DNA of 64,000 nt, from the NCBI GenBank assembly GCA_910574455.1, contig CAJSYZ010000004.1, positions 1,178,001 through 1,242,000 of the forward strand, read 5' to 3'. Position 1 is the stretch's first letter. Every line of letters begins with the position of its first letter. Both the position numbers and the translations under genes were made by a program. The notes below the pieces were generated by a model. It searched no databases, had not been told where the DNA came from, and worked only from the letters and a program-made list of their open reading frames with translations. Positions 11,866 to 25,296 of the stretch are shown here, piece after piece. The stretch comes from Trichaptum fuscoviolaceum (lineage: Eukaryota > Basidiomycota > Agaricomycetes > Hymenochaetales > Trichaptaceae).

Positions 11866-13320
11866 GACTGAGTAACTTCAATGGATACCCCGATACTTAA
11901 TGGTGGCGGAAGCAGCCTTTGAATGTTGAGCAGGGTGAGCTGGAGCGAGAGAGCTCAGGCTGGGGCTAAAGCGCTGCGACTGTATCTGTGCGATCTTTCT
12001 CAAACAGGTAGCGATGAGCGCCTACTTTGTATTGATATCCGAGTCAACCATGAGGCATTGTCTCGGACCTGGAGGCTGGGGATCGTTCAAGCTCAAGATG
12101 GAGACTGTTTGCCGGTGGCGGCATTTGGAAGGTGCACAGATCCCGTCAGTTGGGTAGACCTTCGACTGAGACTTGTAGAAGGAGGTGGCAGTGAGCCTTC
12201 GATTCGCTAATAAACAGTGAGTTGAAAATCTCTCATCTACACTGCAATGACATGCTCTGCTGTCGCGTTCAAGTTGTTGATCTGTCGCTTCTTCAACTTT
12301 TGTTATGGTGCATTTGGAAAGAATACTTTAGAGTTGGTCGTACTAAAAAGACCCGAGTCCGGTACTTCAACGAAGATCATTTCGGTCCGAGGTTCTCACG
12401 GTGCCCAATCCGTTGACTACTAGTATTGAAAACGAAGCACATAACTTATTAACTATGACCATCGTGACCCCCCCCCCTCCAGTGATTCGTTCACCCACTT
12501 CAAGTTATAGCAGAGTTTTCTCCTTGACGGGCGCTCCGCCAGACACGTTTGTCGCGATGTGAGATTCTTCTTGCTCGCTTGCTACTGGCACTCTTGCTCC
12601 GACCTACTGCACCGACCTACTCCGAAGTCCAATGGCAGAAGAACCGAGATCAGAAACGTGTAGGAAAGCTTCGACTTTGTATCGTAGACCAACCGAGTCT
12701 TCGACGAACTAAATCCACCAGGGAAACTAAGTGTCCCCACACAACCTCGATGACCGTGCACGATGCACGCCACTGTTTCATTTTACGGACACGCTTGCCA
12801 GCGGGCTGGCGCCAGGCAATAAAGATGGTCCGTACGGCGGAGTTGTCGAAGGCCTAGCTCAGCGCGTGTTTAGAAAGAGATGAATGGAGTAAATTGAAGA
12901 CTCTGTGCGGACGAAGGAATAGACAATGATTGGATACAGGTGTACAAAAGGTATGTCCGTTTCCTGTACTTCAGTTGCACCATCCACGATGCAGCCACGT
13001 TCCTGAGCGCAACTTCTGATCAAATGAATGCGAGAAGCACGAGCAGATCGTGGGTGGTGTTTTCTACAATGTTTCAATGGACATGAAGGTAAGTACCTGG
13101 GCGCTGATGCTATTTTTGCGTTTACTAGTATGTAGTCAACCTGAACTTCCATGACTGTTATCAACTACATAGTGAATGCGAATAAATTTTATGGCCGCAT
13201 GCCCTTGACGTTCACTGGCGCTCCCAGCCCAAGCATATTGCCTAACTGCTATTGTCAGTTTCCTCCAACCTACTCCTAGTGTCCCCCTGCACGTCCTACA
13301 GCCAGTCAGTCACCAACAAG
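11866..13320. promoter_or_regulatory. Shared divergent upstream region, module A
   Basis: About 1.45 kb separate the divergent starts of TPR gene A and membrane gene A, so promoters of both must lie here. Parts match the equivalent region of module B (for example the blocks near 12.0-12.2 with 25.4-25.7 kb, and 12.5-13.3 with 26.4-27.25 kb). A run of nine or so cytosines occurs near 12470. I cannot point to a specific TATA box or operator. Confidence 0.4.
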
Positions 13321-16300
13321 ATGTTAGGTTTGTCAATATTTCACAAAGTTGCATATTCTTGCTGATGCAGCTCTTACAGACGAGGAAATAAGTACGTGAC
13401 AAACTGGAGCATTATCTCGACCTGCTAATGTCAAGAATGTTCACTTCTTGTCATCGTATGCAATCTAGTTTCGGCCCAAAGCTGCAGAGAAACTACATCC
13501 TACCGCATCGTTATTGAAGAAGTTAATAGGAAAGCGATTCTTAACAAAAACGAATGGAGCGATGGAAACTGTATGTAATTTCTCACTTCCTACCATGGAT
13601 GAGTTCTGATCTCCTTGTAGACTGGCTGATCATGGGACAGAGAGAAAATTTCGAGAAAATGCGTAATTCATACATCAGGTATCTCGTCCTTAGCTCTTCC
13701 ATTGAACCTCTCACGAACGTTCTCCTTCAGCTCGTGTGAAAAGATGGGGAAAGAGGTTGAATGCAGTTTCTTCCTCGCTCGGAATCAATTCTGACCAGAC
13801 AGAAAACAGTTAGACTTTCTCATCGCGCATTATCGCATTGTCGGAGATCGTAAGAACATTATCGAAGCGTCGGAGAACCTCAAGAAAGATCTGCTTAACA
13901 CAACGGCGTTGCAATCGTTGGGACTGGCTCTATCTGAAAATTCAGGTACGTTCAATTTTACGTCAGAGTAAGCAATTAGTGACTAATCATATACAGAGAA
14001 ACGGACGCAATTTGCTCTACAAGATGTTCAACATCATCTTACGAGAGTTTCTGCCAGGGTCGAAAAATTTCATAGGAACCTAGTCAGCCAGAGAGATGTT
14101 TCACGCCTACGCAACGTTAGCAAATGGATGGATTACATTGGTGTGAGTACTGGTATATTTGTGCATGAATATTCCAAGACAAGACTTAATGTTTCCGACG
14201 TGAAGGCTGGATCTGAAGCGCAGGAAAAAATTACCGGTAATGACTAAGATAATTCAATGCTACATCGAACTAAGAAGGCCTTATCTAGGTTTCCTGAGGG
14301 ATATGGATGTGATCGCGTGTCTCAATTATCTTCACTATGAGTTCTTCAAAATGCTGGAAGAGTTGATGCGAGATGTGACGGACGAACTTTCGAGAATGGA
14401 AAGGAATTGTGAGTCTTTTTTCAGTGGGCATGATGGCGAGGTGTCATTGCAATTTACTGATGCGTCATTCTTACATTCGCAAAAGCTGTGAATTCTTGGT
14501 TGACATCGGAGAAGATGGGTACATCACATAATGCGAATGATTTCGAACAATGGTATCAGAAATATACATCGCATGTCCGCTCGTTCAAAATTCCAGCTTC
14601 AACCGATGTCTGGTCTGCCCAAGAGGTGAACAGCTTCAAATGGAGATGTACATCTCACAAAGAGTATGTCCATCGAAATTTTCAGCTCTATGTCAACCTT
14701 ATTGTTAAATCCTAGGGCATGCAGAGGGATGGATGAAGAGGTACGATTACCAGTTCAATTGCACATAGTTTCTGCAATGACAAGAGCAGCTGCGTCTCGT
14801 CATTGGGCACTACGAACATGTTGGAGGTGATAATGCGGTCATTACAGCTTCGCGCTTCCTCAGAGAGAGATTACTTGCTCCTATGAAAACCATCGAATGG
14901 TTTTTATCCGAAAACTCACCTAGTGCGTGTCATACAGTAGAACGCGGCATCAACTACGCACTAATCATCACATAGATATGGAAATCGTTCGCGAATCTCT
15001 GGTATCAGGCGTAGACCATTTTGGCTGGCTTCATTTTGCCGCCTATCGCTTTCAGCACAGCCTGTACCATCAAAAACATGCATTCTACTTTCACAATGTC
15101 GAGAAATGGGTTGCAACTTTGTGGGTGAGTGCACGGAACGAGTCTAGGTTCATTGTTGATGCTAACTCTTTTACGCGTAGTCCGAATGGAGAAAAATGAT
15201 TGGTACTAACGTTTCTGGAATGAGCAATGGTAGAATCTTTCTAATCAGGCATTTCTACAGTTTTCATTCGTGAAAATAAGTTGACAAAATGCCGGGATAC
15301 CATGAAGGAGATGCTCGACTCATTAGAGAAGATTATGAATGAAATAGTTATAGACCTACAGACCTTCAGGAAGGAAGGTGAGCGTCGGAACGCATAGTGT
15401 TATAGTCACTGCTCACTATTTGAACTAGCTCTTCCCTCTTTTCTCACCGAGTTAAAGGGGCGAGATACAGATCAATATACGAGCATCACAACCATTGCAA
15501 CCTTCTTCTCTAGCGTTACTGCAACGACGCTTCAGATATCTTATTCGATATCGCCGTTAACAAAACTACTAGCTGTTATCAACCTTATCTGGTTCTTATC
15601 ACTGGTATTCAGCGTCTCTGCAGGAGTGAGCAGTTTATTAGGGCTGATGTGGAGAAAGTCCCCGTTGTACGTGTTCCTTCATATCTATGCTCTAGACGAT
15701 TTCATGCAAATGAATTCATAGATACTATACAAACCCACCACCAAAGTTAATTCGATTATGGCTTGAAAAGGCTCCGATGGTATTCCTAATCGTTGCCGCA
15801 TTGGTCTTCACTGTTGGCTTGAACCTCTTGGCCTTTGTTCCTCCACAGGTACGCAGCTCAAACAATATACTCCTGCTACCATTTTATCTCACTTCACATG
15901 GCAGCGTCCGTTTGAGGCAATCACTACAGTCGCATTCACTGGAGTGCATATCTTTGGGCTGCTTGCGGTCATCTATTGGTTCTTTCTGGAGTCCGAACAG
16001 AAATACAGTGCGGCAAAGTGGCTTCTGCACCCTCTCCAACAGTACAATAGAGACCTGGAATTACAACGAGACATTTGGTGGTACTCTAACTTCCTTAAGT
16101 ATTGTGCGAGTTTGAGCTGATTTTGCGTACAAGGGCACTGGGTAACGACAGAGAGGTTGGACGTCTTACGCATGAAATGAGCCCATGGATCGAGAAAACT
16201 AGGGATAAACCGTACCTCGTCTCGAGAACCATTCGGCACCTTTCAGTACTAATCTTGATGTGCTGGTCAAGAATCAGACAGGTTTCCTCTGCCTTCAGAA

Positions 16301-17013
16301 AGGCCCTCTCTGCCTTGAGAAACGCCCCCTCTGCCTTGAGAAACGCCCCCTCTGCCTTTAAAAAAGCCCCATCCGCCTTCCGGGATATCCTCTCCTCCTT
16401 CAGAAATCTGCCCTCCGCCTTCAGAAAACTCGGCTGCAATAAAGCAATGGACACTGAAGCTGTAGGTCAACAGGCACCAAAGGAAGACTTCCGAAAGGTC
16501 CTGGAGGACAAATTCAAGCATACCGAAGTCTTGGGAGATATGAAGGAAGCTCTAGGAAGTTGGGAAAACCCCTAGTATGAGATTTCGATCCGTCTTGTGG
16601 TCATGAGTCTTACCCTGATTTATTCTGGTAGTTTACAAAACACGGAGTATTGGTTTAAGCGACTGAACTCGCTCCTATGGGGTTATGAAGATCTCAGGGA
16701 AGAATTAAGCGAGATGGTTGAGAAGCGGAAGAAGATGGTCGGGCCCAGCGCAAGTAGCGGATCCCCTGAGTATCTACTCGCAGAGCACCAAGTCGAACCA
16801 GTCTGGAAAGGACGACCACTGGAAATGTACTACAGACCAAGACCGACGAAGGTGCACAGAGACGCGGAAATGGTAACGTGTCCCGAATTTTTCTCGTGAG
16901 AGAAGAGTTGTAAAACTTATACAAATGATCACCAGGATTTCGAATTGATGAATCCGCAGAGGCCGCCATCAGTACCAGCGCCGGGTGCAGAGGGTCAGAT
17001 AGCTGAGGCGTAG
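13321..17013 (+). CDS. Multi-exon helical membrane protein, module A
   Basis: Function unknown. The start ATGTTAG followed by a short intron, then ACGAGGAAATAA and another intron, is shared base for base in layout with copy B. Matching exons in all three copies define the model. A helical N-terminal half contains YRIVGDRKNI, FHRNLVSQRDV and LYHQKHAFYFHNVEKW. Membrane exons follow at about 15429-15665 (ATFFSSVTATTLQ, then a hydrophobic helix), 15.72-15.85 kb (APMVFLIVAALVFTVGLN) and 15.91-16.07 kb (FTGVHIFGLLAVIYWFF), giving three or four helices. An intron of 53 bases follows the tryptophan pair and ends at an AAG acceptor. The C-terminal part has seven SAFRNxP-like heptads, a LLWGYEDL block and a YYRPRP motif, and the protein ends with MNPQRPPS before the stop at 17011-17013. 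The TTLQ membrane block resembles, from memory, a segment common in Agaricomycete hypothetical proteins. The 5' small exons are the least certain. Confidence 0.7.
16285..16431 (+). repeat. In-frame 21-base coding minisatellite (heptads), copy A
   Basis: Seven units of 21 bases, consensus close to 'ccctctgccttcagaaacg', code for the heptad P-S-A-F-R-N-x inside the C-terminal tail of the membrane protein. Each heptad carries Phe or Leu in one position and Arg/Lys next to it, giving a basic amphipathic helix. Two neighbouring units are nearly identical in bases, showing recent slippage. Confidence 0.85.
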
Positions 17014-17870
17014 CTACGAGAGCTCCAACTTTCTGAATATATCTTGCGTGCTACATTCGTTCAGAGGGACTCTCCCAATTTCGTGAAATACGCTGGCGGC
17101 TGGACTACCATTTTCTCATTCAGTAGAGGTGTTTCTAATATGACATTATTTCATTTGTGTATCGGTCCTTGGATTCATTGTCCATCCCATGTACCACCCT
17201 AGTTCTGACCCGGATGTACCTTATAGACAGGATAAAGCACATGTTCATGACATACGGTACATTCCGCACGATTACTACCTGTGCCCATTGTAGAGCGACG
17301 GAATGGCCGTTCGAGGTCAGCTTTATATCCTCGGCCTATCCCTTCAAGTGGTGGTATGCGGTTCTGTGATTGTGTTCTCTTGTCCTTTAGACATAATCAA
17401 AACTCATTATTATAACCTTCGGAATAAATGATTCATATGTACATAATATTGAGGGTAAAAAGTATACATAGTTTTCTTCATCGTCGTCGCCATTTCGTAA
17501 TTTCATTCATACCACAACCCATTACTATCTCCTAGTGCAGACTCGGATCACGGAAGAAGTCGAATATCAATTAATCAACGGTAGGGCAGATGTAGAAAGA
17601 AAGCTTTACCATCCATTTGCATACCCCAACTACGTTCTATCGAACAGGGGAAAAGAATGACCTGGGGGAAGGGAATAGAGAGTGCCGGAGACGACGGCCA
17701 GCTCATTCTCTAATCACAGAGTTGTGTGTCAGAAAGGCGATGGATCGCGTCGACTCCTATGAAGAAATTAGGAAAGAATGACTTTACTCCGGGGATCGCT
17801 ATATAGCAGAGTTATCATTGTTCTCGACGGCATCGGCTATGGAGGGGAGGTGGTCTGCGTTGTTTTTCAT
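17014..17870. other. Intermodule stretch, no gene seen
   Basis: Downstream of membrane gene A. Short frames only. The sequence becomes AT-rich around 17.4-17.5 kb, as expected for a 3' flank. I see no recognisable element. Confidence 0.4.
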
Positions 17871-18740
17871 AAGTCACGAACGACTGAAGACTCGGATGGG
17901 CGTGAGTGCGTTCACAACGAAGTGCTTGCACCGCGCCAAAGCTAGCGGTCACGCAGCCAGATGTGCGGCGAGGGGATATGACATGACGTTAGATCAAGTT
18001 GATACAGGGGATCTGAACTATCGAACGATCCCAACATAGACTCAGACCCCGTAGTGCGCCGGGATGCGTAGCGCTGCCGCCCGCTGGATGGAAAACGTTG
18101 AGGCGGGCCAGGCGGAAACGACAGTGGCAGATCCAGTGATGACACCGACTCTACTAGTAACAATTGTCGAGATTAGACAAGAAAACCGGAAGGCGCTGAC
18201 GCGGAAACGATCGAAATATGCTGCGCACCACGGGTGTTCAATCGACGCCCAGTGAAGCAGATCCATCCTCGCTTGCACATGTATGCCGGTAGAGTACGTT
18301 CGCGAAGTTGAAGAGCGGACGTCGACACTCGGAACCCGGACTCAAACGGCGGAGTCGACTTGAATGACCGGTTGAGACTCCGAACTGCGACACTAATCCT
18401 TTCTTCGCGTGTCCGATCGCTGTCCCGCCGGCCGATCGTCGTAGCATCCGGAACTCAAGTGACCCGGGCGAGATCGTCGATTTCAACCCGCTGCTTATAT
18501 CGTCATCACTACCGCCATCGACCAGCCTCTTACGCCGCTTGCGTCGAATATGATCACCTTCGATTGCGTCCTGACTGCTACGACATACTTATGTGTTCCC
18601 GGTCGGAGGCATACAAGTTGGCTCTGACAATCAGATCAGGTCACGCATCTGCATCAGAAGGATACAATAACAACGCACCACACTCTCTCCCATTACCGCC
18701 CACAAAGCCCCTCTGACTTGCAATTGAATCCACCTTTACG
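17870..18740. repeat. Dispersed repeat R, copy 3 (middle and tail blocks)
   Basis: It contains the 'actcggatgggcgtgagtgc' word and then the 'gaatgaccggttgagactcc', 'gtgtccgatcgctgtcccg' and 'acaaagcccctctgacttg' words in the same order as 3.58-4.48 kb. It is the R-derived part of the A/B duplicated unit, and it opens the unit of copy B. Confidence 0.6.
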
Positions 18741-19439
18741 GGTTTTACGCCCTGGCCATATCTCTCACTACCGTGACGACCTTGAATGTACTTCGAGAAT
18801 GATTTCAGGACTGACGGCTTGAACGACCGCCGCGACATCCCCGCCAAGATTGTGAACGGCGGTGTCCATCTTAGAGACGAGGACTCGAGCCTTGACCTGT
18901 AGGTACCGGAGGCCAGTAGACCCAGCGCGATGGAGGTGGCAGCTTTGCTAAGATTTCATGAGCGAGCTTCATGAAACATATTCAACTTTGTTTTGAATCT
19001 GAGGTCATGGTTATCGATATTGTTCGCAACTGAACTGGCGCACGCGCGGTAATGAGATTATGCAGATGAGTGGCGTTTGGCGAAAATACCGACGTTTCGA
19101 CAGTGGAAGGACGATCACCATACATATCAACTTCAACTTATAATTCACCTTCATCGCCCAATTCACGAAACTTCTCCGCCAACCAGCTAACTGCTTCAAC
19201 CAGCACTCGATTGATCCGACTCGTTGAGCAATTCTAATAGGCGATTGACCTCCAGCGACTGACAGGAGATGAAGAAGAAGAGTTGTACGCCTCAGGCCGC
19301 AGACATTTACCGACTCAGAGTACCTCTTCCATCATAAACTGTCTCTCATCAATCAATTCATCTTCTTCGTTTCTAAGCAAATCTGGTGTTTTATCATCAC
19401 ATTGAAATATTGATACAGCTTGTTATACATCATTTTCAA
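18741..19439. other. Flank of module B, no gene seen
   Basis: Matches 4.5-5.23 kb of the A flank. No supported gene. Confidence 0.4.
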
Positions 19440-19633
19440 TGCAATTTACAAATGATTAACAGGAAAATCCACTACATAATTGCAGTACAATCAGGATGAG
19501 ATCTGTAGGACGTAGATCATGAATACCACTGTTCAGTGAATAAATTTGAAACTATGACGAACCCAAAACTTTCAGAAGCCACAACATCTCTGAGCCCAAA
19601 ATCCCGAAAGTCGACCACTACAATTTTCCGTTG
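19440..19633 (-). other. Conserved 3' flank / probable 3' UTR of TPR gene B
   Basis: Nearly the same sequence as 5230-5439. It lies directly after the TPR gene B stop and carries 'ccactgttcagtgaataa' and 'actttcagaagccacaacat'. Confidence 0.5.
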
Positions 19634-22600
19634 TCAAAATGCCGGGTAGGCACAGCCTCTACGAAATCCGAGCCCGAGTCGGATCAGCCTCGCCTCTTCG
19701 CCAGCCACTTGTGCCTCTTCAGTCCTTCCAAGCGCTTCGAGACAGTCTCGCCTTACGCCAAGCGCACCCGCGAGGAGAGGCCGGAAGAATAAAGGGTATT
19801 GAGCGAAGAGTGGTCTGTATATCTCCACGGACTCCTCGATGGCAGTGAGCGCTTCTTCCGGCTTTCCTGTGGCAAGCAGACATTTTGACTGAATTTTCAG
19901 AGATTCAGCGAGATTGGGGTTGAAGGCATCCGGAAGTGAAGCTACGAGATCACGATTGATCTTTACGGATTCCTCGGCAGCGGTATGCGCATCTTGGGTC
20001 TTCCCTAGTGCAGTAAGACACATCGACAGGGTTTGCAGAGACTCTGCGAGGTCCGGGTTGTGCGCAGCTGGATACGATTTTACTAGCCCGCGATTGATAT
20101 CCACTGCCTCGTTAATCGAATCAAGAGCCGCTGCATTATTCCCAGTGTTATGTTGACAAATCGATTGCGCATTTAGCGATAACGCAAGTTCTGGTGCACC
20201 GTAGACAGGATCGTCTTCGACTACCAACCTGCAGACCTTCACAGACTCCTCAGCAGCATCCAGTGCGCCTACCACATCGCCCGCCTTCGTCAGGAGTTTC
20301 GCAAGATTTCGTAGAGTTTCTGCAAAGCCTCGGTTGTACTGGATTGTATTCGCCACTACAAGCCCTCTGCAAATTCTCGCCGATTCACGGCTTGCATCAA
20401 GAGCAGCGTCCAGTTCTCCCATATCACTTTGCGCGGTCGATAGAGAGTCAAGATACATAGCTAAAGACAGCTTATAATCATCTGGGTTCTCGTCAGCCAG
20501 TGCTTTGATAATGTCCACCGCCTCCTGAACAGCGTCAAGTGCTTCCTCCCTCTTTCCTACCCAGATGAGATTATAACAGAGCCCATTGAGAGATGACGCA
20601 AGTTCCGGCATATATTGAACTGGTTTCGTGGCGGCTAGATCTCGATATATCGCCACCGCCTCCTGGCGCGGAGCGAGAGCCTCCAACTTCTTTCCTGCCT
20701 GACAGAGACGATAGGAAAGAGTGTTGAGAGAAGACGCAAGAGTCGGCCTATATTTGCTTGGATTCATGTCCACCAGAGCCTTATGAATAACCACAGCTTC
20801 CTGCGCCGGAGTAACCGCCTCCTCCTCCTTTCCTGCCTCGCTGAGACGCATAGAAAGATACCAGAGAGAATCAGCAAGAGCGGGCCTGTATTCTTCTGGT
20901 TCCGTGCCCGCTAGCTCTCTACGAATGTCCACCGCTTCCTCAATCGGAGCGACCGCCTCCTCCTTTTTTCCTGTCTCGCTAAGACAACGGGAAAGCTCCT
21001 CAAGAGACATTATATATTCCTCTGGATTTGTGCCGGCTCGCGCTCTATGAATTTGCACCACTTCATGCATCAGGGCGAGGGCTTCGTCCTTCTTCCCTGC
21101 CTTGCCGAGACATAAAGAGAGATTGTAGAGATATTTTACTAGATCGAGTTCATGTTCATTTGATTTCGTAGTGGCCAGAGCTCTGCGAATATCCAGCACT
21201 TCATGCATCAGGGCGAGGCCCTCCTCCTCATTTCCCGCCTCGCGGAGATACACAGAAAGGTCATGGAGAGATGAAGCCAGAGCTGACCTATATTTATCTG
21301 GACTCGCATTGGCTAGTTCTCGATACATCTCCACCGCTTGCTGGCCCACAGATAAAGCCTGATTCTTCTTTCCTGCGGCGTGCAGAGACACAGAGATTTG
21401 GTGGAGAGATGAGGCTAGAACCGGCCTATATGCGTCTGGATTCGTAAACGCGGATCCTGGACCTCTGCGAATGTTCACCACCATTCGCATGATCGGATCG
21501 AGAACCTCCTCCTCGAAACGTAAAGAACGTTTGTTGAGAGATGAGGCATGGTTTGGCGAGACATACTGCCACGCACCTTTGGAGGGATGTGGCATCCGCT
21601 TGCGTACTTCGCTGAGACGTACAGAAAGATTGCTGATCGAAGAGACAAAATCTAGTACAAATTTATCTGGGTTCGTGATGGCTAGGTCTTCGCGGATTTC
21701 CATTGCTTCTTGGCCTGAAGCGACGGCCTCATCCTCCTTTCCTACCTCCCCGAGACACACAGAAAGATTGTGGAGAGATAAAGCTAGAGCTGGCAAATGT
21801 TCTTCTAGATTAGTGGCAGCTAGAACCTTGCGAATTTCCACCGCTTCCTGTCCTAGGGCGAGGGCCTCCTCCTTCTTTCCTGCCTCCCTGAAACGCACGG
21901 AAAGGTTGTGAAGAGATTTTGCTAGATCCGAGTTGAACTCGTCTGGTTTCGTGGAAGCCAGACCTCTGCGAATCACCACCGCCTCCTGTCCCGGGGCCAG
22001 GGCTTCCTCCTTTTCCCCTGCCTCACTGAGATCGTACGAAAGATAGTACAGAGATTTTGCCAAACCAGGTGTAAATTTATCTCCATCAAATTTGACCAAT
22101 TCTCGATACAACGCCACCGCCTCCTGGTCCGCAGCGACTGCTCTGTCCCACATTTCTGCCTCTCCAAGATACACAGAAAGATAGTTAAGCGTCGAAGCTA
22201 GACCTGGTCTATATTTATGTGGTCTCGACTCGGCTAATTCTCTGCGAATCGCCACCGCCTCTTGGATTGCAGCGAGTGCTCCTCCACTCTGTCCTACGTC
22301 ACGGAGGCAGACAGAAAGACTTGTGAGAGATGACGCGAGGTCAGGCTTGAACGAAATTGAGTTGTCCTTGACTAAAGCTCTGCAGATCGTCACCGTTTCC
22401 GAGATCTCTTTTAATGCTTCATCCGTCTTTCCTTCCTCGCGGAGATAGTTAGTGAGGTTTAAGAGTGATAACGCGAGGTTCGGCCTGAACGCATGTGGCT
22501 TCTGGATCAGAGGCGTATAACGTTCCGTGGCTTCCTTCGGCTCAGATAGATTCTTCGTCGGAAACTCAAGAATTCTCTTGAATGCGTCTGGGTTAGTTTG

Positions 22601-25296
22601 GACAAGGGTTCTATAAACCTCCATCGCTTTCTTTCTCTCCTCTGTGTCATTGAGGAGGTTGGAAGGATGATTGTGGATGCCGTAATTGTTCATTTCTGGA
22701 TTTGTCTCAGCCAGTCCCTGGTATATCTTCACTGCCTCTTGGACTGCCTCGCGAGAACGCCCTTTTTCTCCTGACTCGCTGAGATAGAAAGAGAGATCGT
22801 TCAGAGAATTTGCAAGGTGTAGTTTGAATACTACATCTTGCGTTGCATCCACTAGTCGTCTGCAAATGTTAACCACTTCTTGAGCGGATTTGGCAGCGTC
22901 CTTTTTCCTTTCCAATTGATGTAAGCAAACAGAAAATGTGCTGAGTGATGACGCTAGATCGACCCCAAATGCAGCAGGGTTATTGTCGAACAGTGGTCTG
23001 CTAATCTCTACTGCTTCCCGAATCGCGCCGAGAGCTCCATATTTTTCCCCGGCGTCACTCAAACAGTGAGACAGACTGCAGAGTGAGTTCGCATGATGTA
23101 GATTGAACACCTCCGGGTATGCTTCGGCGAGAGTTCGATACATTGTCTCCGACTCGTGGATGGGACCGAGAGCCGCTTCACGTTCCCCCGCATCTCGGAG
23201 GCGATTGGAAAGAGTGTATAAAGATAACGCGAGGTCGGGCTTCATGGCGTCTGGGTCCCTCACGGCCAATGCTTTGCGGATACCCACCGCTTTCTGTGTC
23301 GCAAAGAGCGCCTTCTTCGCTTCTCCTACGCCAATGAGCTGTACAGACAGATTGTGCAAAGAGTCTGCAAGAGCTGCATCGAACGCGTATGGGTCTATCT
23401 CGGCCAGTGCTCCGCGAATATCCACGGCCTTCTGGATTGCAGTGAGAGCGCCGCCCTTGCTCTTTTGACTAATAAGATGTATGGACAGGTTGTGCAGGCA
23501 GCTCGCATAAACTGCGTCAGATACACCTGGGTTTTCCTTGGCCATTGATTCGCATATCTGCATGGCTTTCCGGACCGCTTCGCCAGCCTCCACCTGCTTT
23601 CCTGTGCCCATGAGGTGTACAAATTGATTGTTCAGAGACGATGCGAGGAGATGATTGTACGTTTCAGGACGTGTTCTGGCCAGTTCTTCAATAATAGGCA
23701 CCGCTTTCGCAAACCATTTGAGAGCTTCATCCGGTTTACCTGCGTCTCTGAGAGCATTTGGAAGACTGATCAGACATAATGCAAAAGCGAGCTCAGGCGC
23801 ATTAAATCTCCAATCAAACTCCTCCTCTGGCTGTAGAATATTTATCGCCTTATTGACAGCATCCTCCTTCTCCTCTGCTTTGCTGCAATGAAACGATAAG
23901 TTGATTAGGGACGACGCATGATCTAGCCGAAATGTATCTCTTCTTCGAACTAGTAGCTCGTACTCCGCCACCGCTTTTTCACTCGCAGTCAAAGCGCCCG
24001 CATGGTCATCCGCATCATCGCAACACCGTGATAATAGAGAATAAGATTTTGCGAGAAAGCCTCGGAAGACATCGGTATCGCTGCTCGTGAAGGTTTGTAC
24101 AATATCGTGTGCTATCCTGCAGAGTTGAAAAGCTTCTTGTTTGAGACCAAGGGAGCGCAAAGACCAGGTTATACGAATTGCTTTTGTGAAGAAGATAGGC
24201 GCCGGAATGTTCGCCGAGGAACGTCTGTCCAGTAACCTTAAAGCTTCCAGCAATGCATACTCAGGCTGTCGGCGCCAATGATCGCGCCACGGCCGGCATG
24301 CTTGTGACGAGTCCATAACAGAATTCATGTTCAGCGAGGGAGCCTTGGTTTCTAACGCCGCCTCCAGAGTGCGTATCTTGAACTTCATGAGAGAAAGTCT
24401 GGTGTCCTTGTCCTATAGGACGATGAGCGTTGTCTACACTGCGAGAATCCATGGAACGTACGAGCGCTGTATCTGAGGAATCCAGAGCTGAAAGGTCTTT
24501 CGAGAGTTTCGTGAGGTCCTGAGCGATGATGAGCGTTTGATTTGTCGAATTTACAGATAAACATACACGTTTAGTCTGGCGAAGCGCTCCTTCTCTTTGC
24601 CTCTTTGACAAATGATAAATGCCAAACATCTGGTTCGTTTCTCTTTCACCCTTCTGGCCCGTCACTAAGCTTTCTATGTCCTGCCTCAACTTCGACATTC
24701 CTCGGGTGATGTCGCTTTTCTCGTCCAGAATCACGCAAGCAACATTCATTTTCGTCTAGAGGATAAGCATTCAGTATGTAGACAGTGTAGGTAGCCTATA
24801 TTACAGACCAGGGATATATGCTGAGCATCGCGAATCTGCTCGCGTATGTTTCCGATCCTCTTCTTGACCGAGCCCACATTATATAACATCCTGCGCCAAT
24901 TGAATTTTCTCCCTCGTTTGGAAGACCCGTTAACCCGCTTGGAGAAAGCCTTGCATCTCGTTCGCAGAGAATGTAAATCCCTAAATGCAAGTAATCATCA
25001 GAACTAGAGGTAAAATCCGTGATACTCGGTCGTGACACACTTTATCAAGGTCTTAATAAAGTCATCTGAAAGGAACACATTTTCGCTAAAGCAATGCTTT
25101 CGCAGGTTCGTGAGGTCGTCTACCTCGCTGATCAGTTCACGGGCGAGTACATAAAGATCGGTCTGATTTCCTGGAAGCTGCAAGTCACAGTTGGTATTCC
25201 TAAGCTCATTATTTCTGGGAGTATAGAAGCAATGCTAACCTGCTCGATCACGCACTTGAGGTCATGTAAAGCACTGGTAATTGGATGGTCTGCCAT
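19634..25296 (-). CDS. Giant TPR-type repeat protein, module B
   Basis: Paralogue of the 5.4-11.9 kb gene with the same exon order; function unknown. The ATG at 25296 begins MADHPITSAL. Exon 1 is 57 bases, then comes a 62-base intron (25239-25178; GTTAGC donor, CAG acceptor). Because 62 is not a multiple of three, this supports true splicing here and in copy A. A basic helical exon lies near 24.83-24.97 kb (LRTRCKAFSKRV, FNWRRMLYN), then an exon near 24.43-24.75 kb (MSKLRQDIESLV, SKRQREGALRQTKRV), then a last exon from about 24.39 kb to 19634 with some 1580 residues of 46-residue units. The tail is RRGCAYPAF. Its units are more varied than in A; only one unit of the APAQEAVVI type occurs, against at least ten in A. 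The first methionine of the last exon (24388) is not the real start. Confidence 0.85.

Noticed and set aside
16060..16140. Programmed ribosomal frameshift after the tryptophan pair in the membrane genes
   Set aside because: A normal-length intron with an AAG acceptor explains the frame change in all three copies.
16095..16521. Minus-strand open frames with FLKAEGA or GRGGVSQG repeats
   Set aside because: They are antisense shadows of the 21-base heptad array in membrane gene A; similar shadows in B do not share a conserved sequence.
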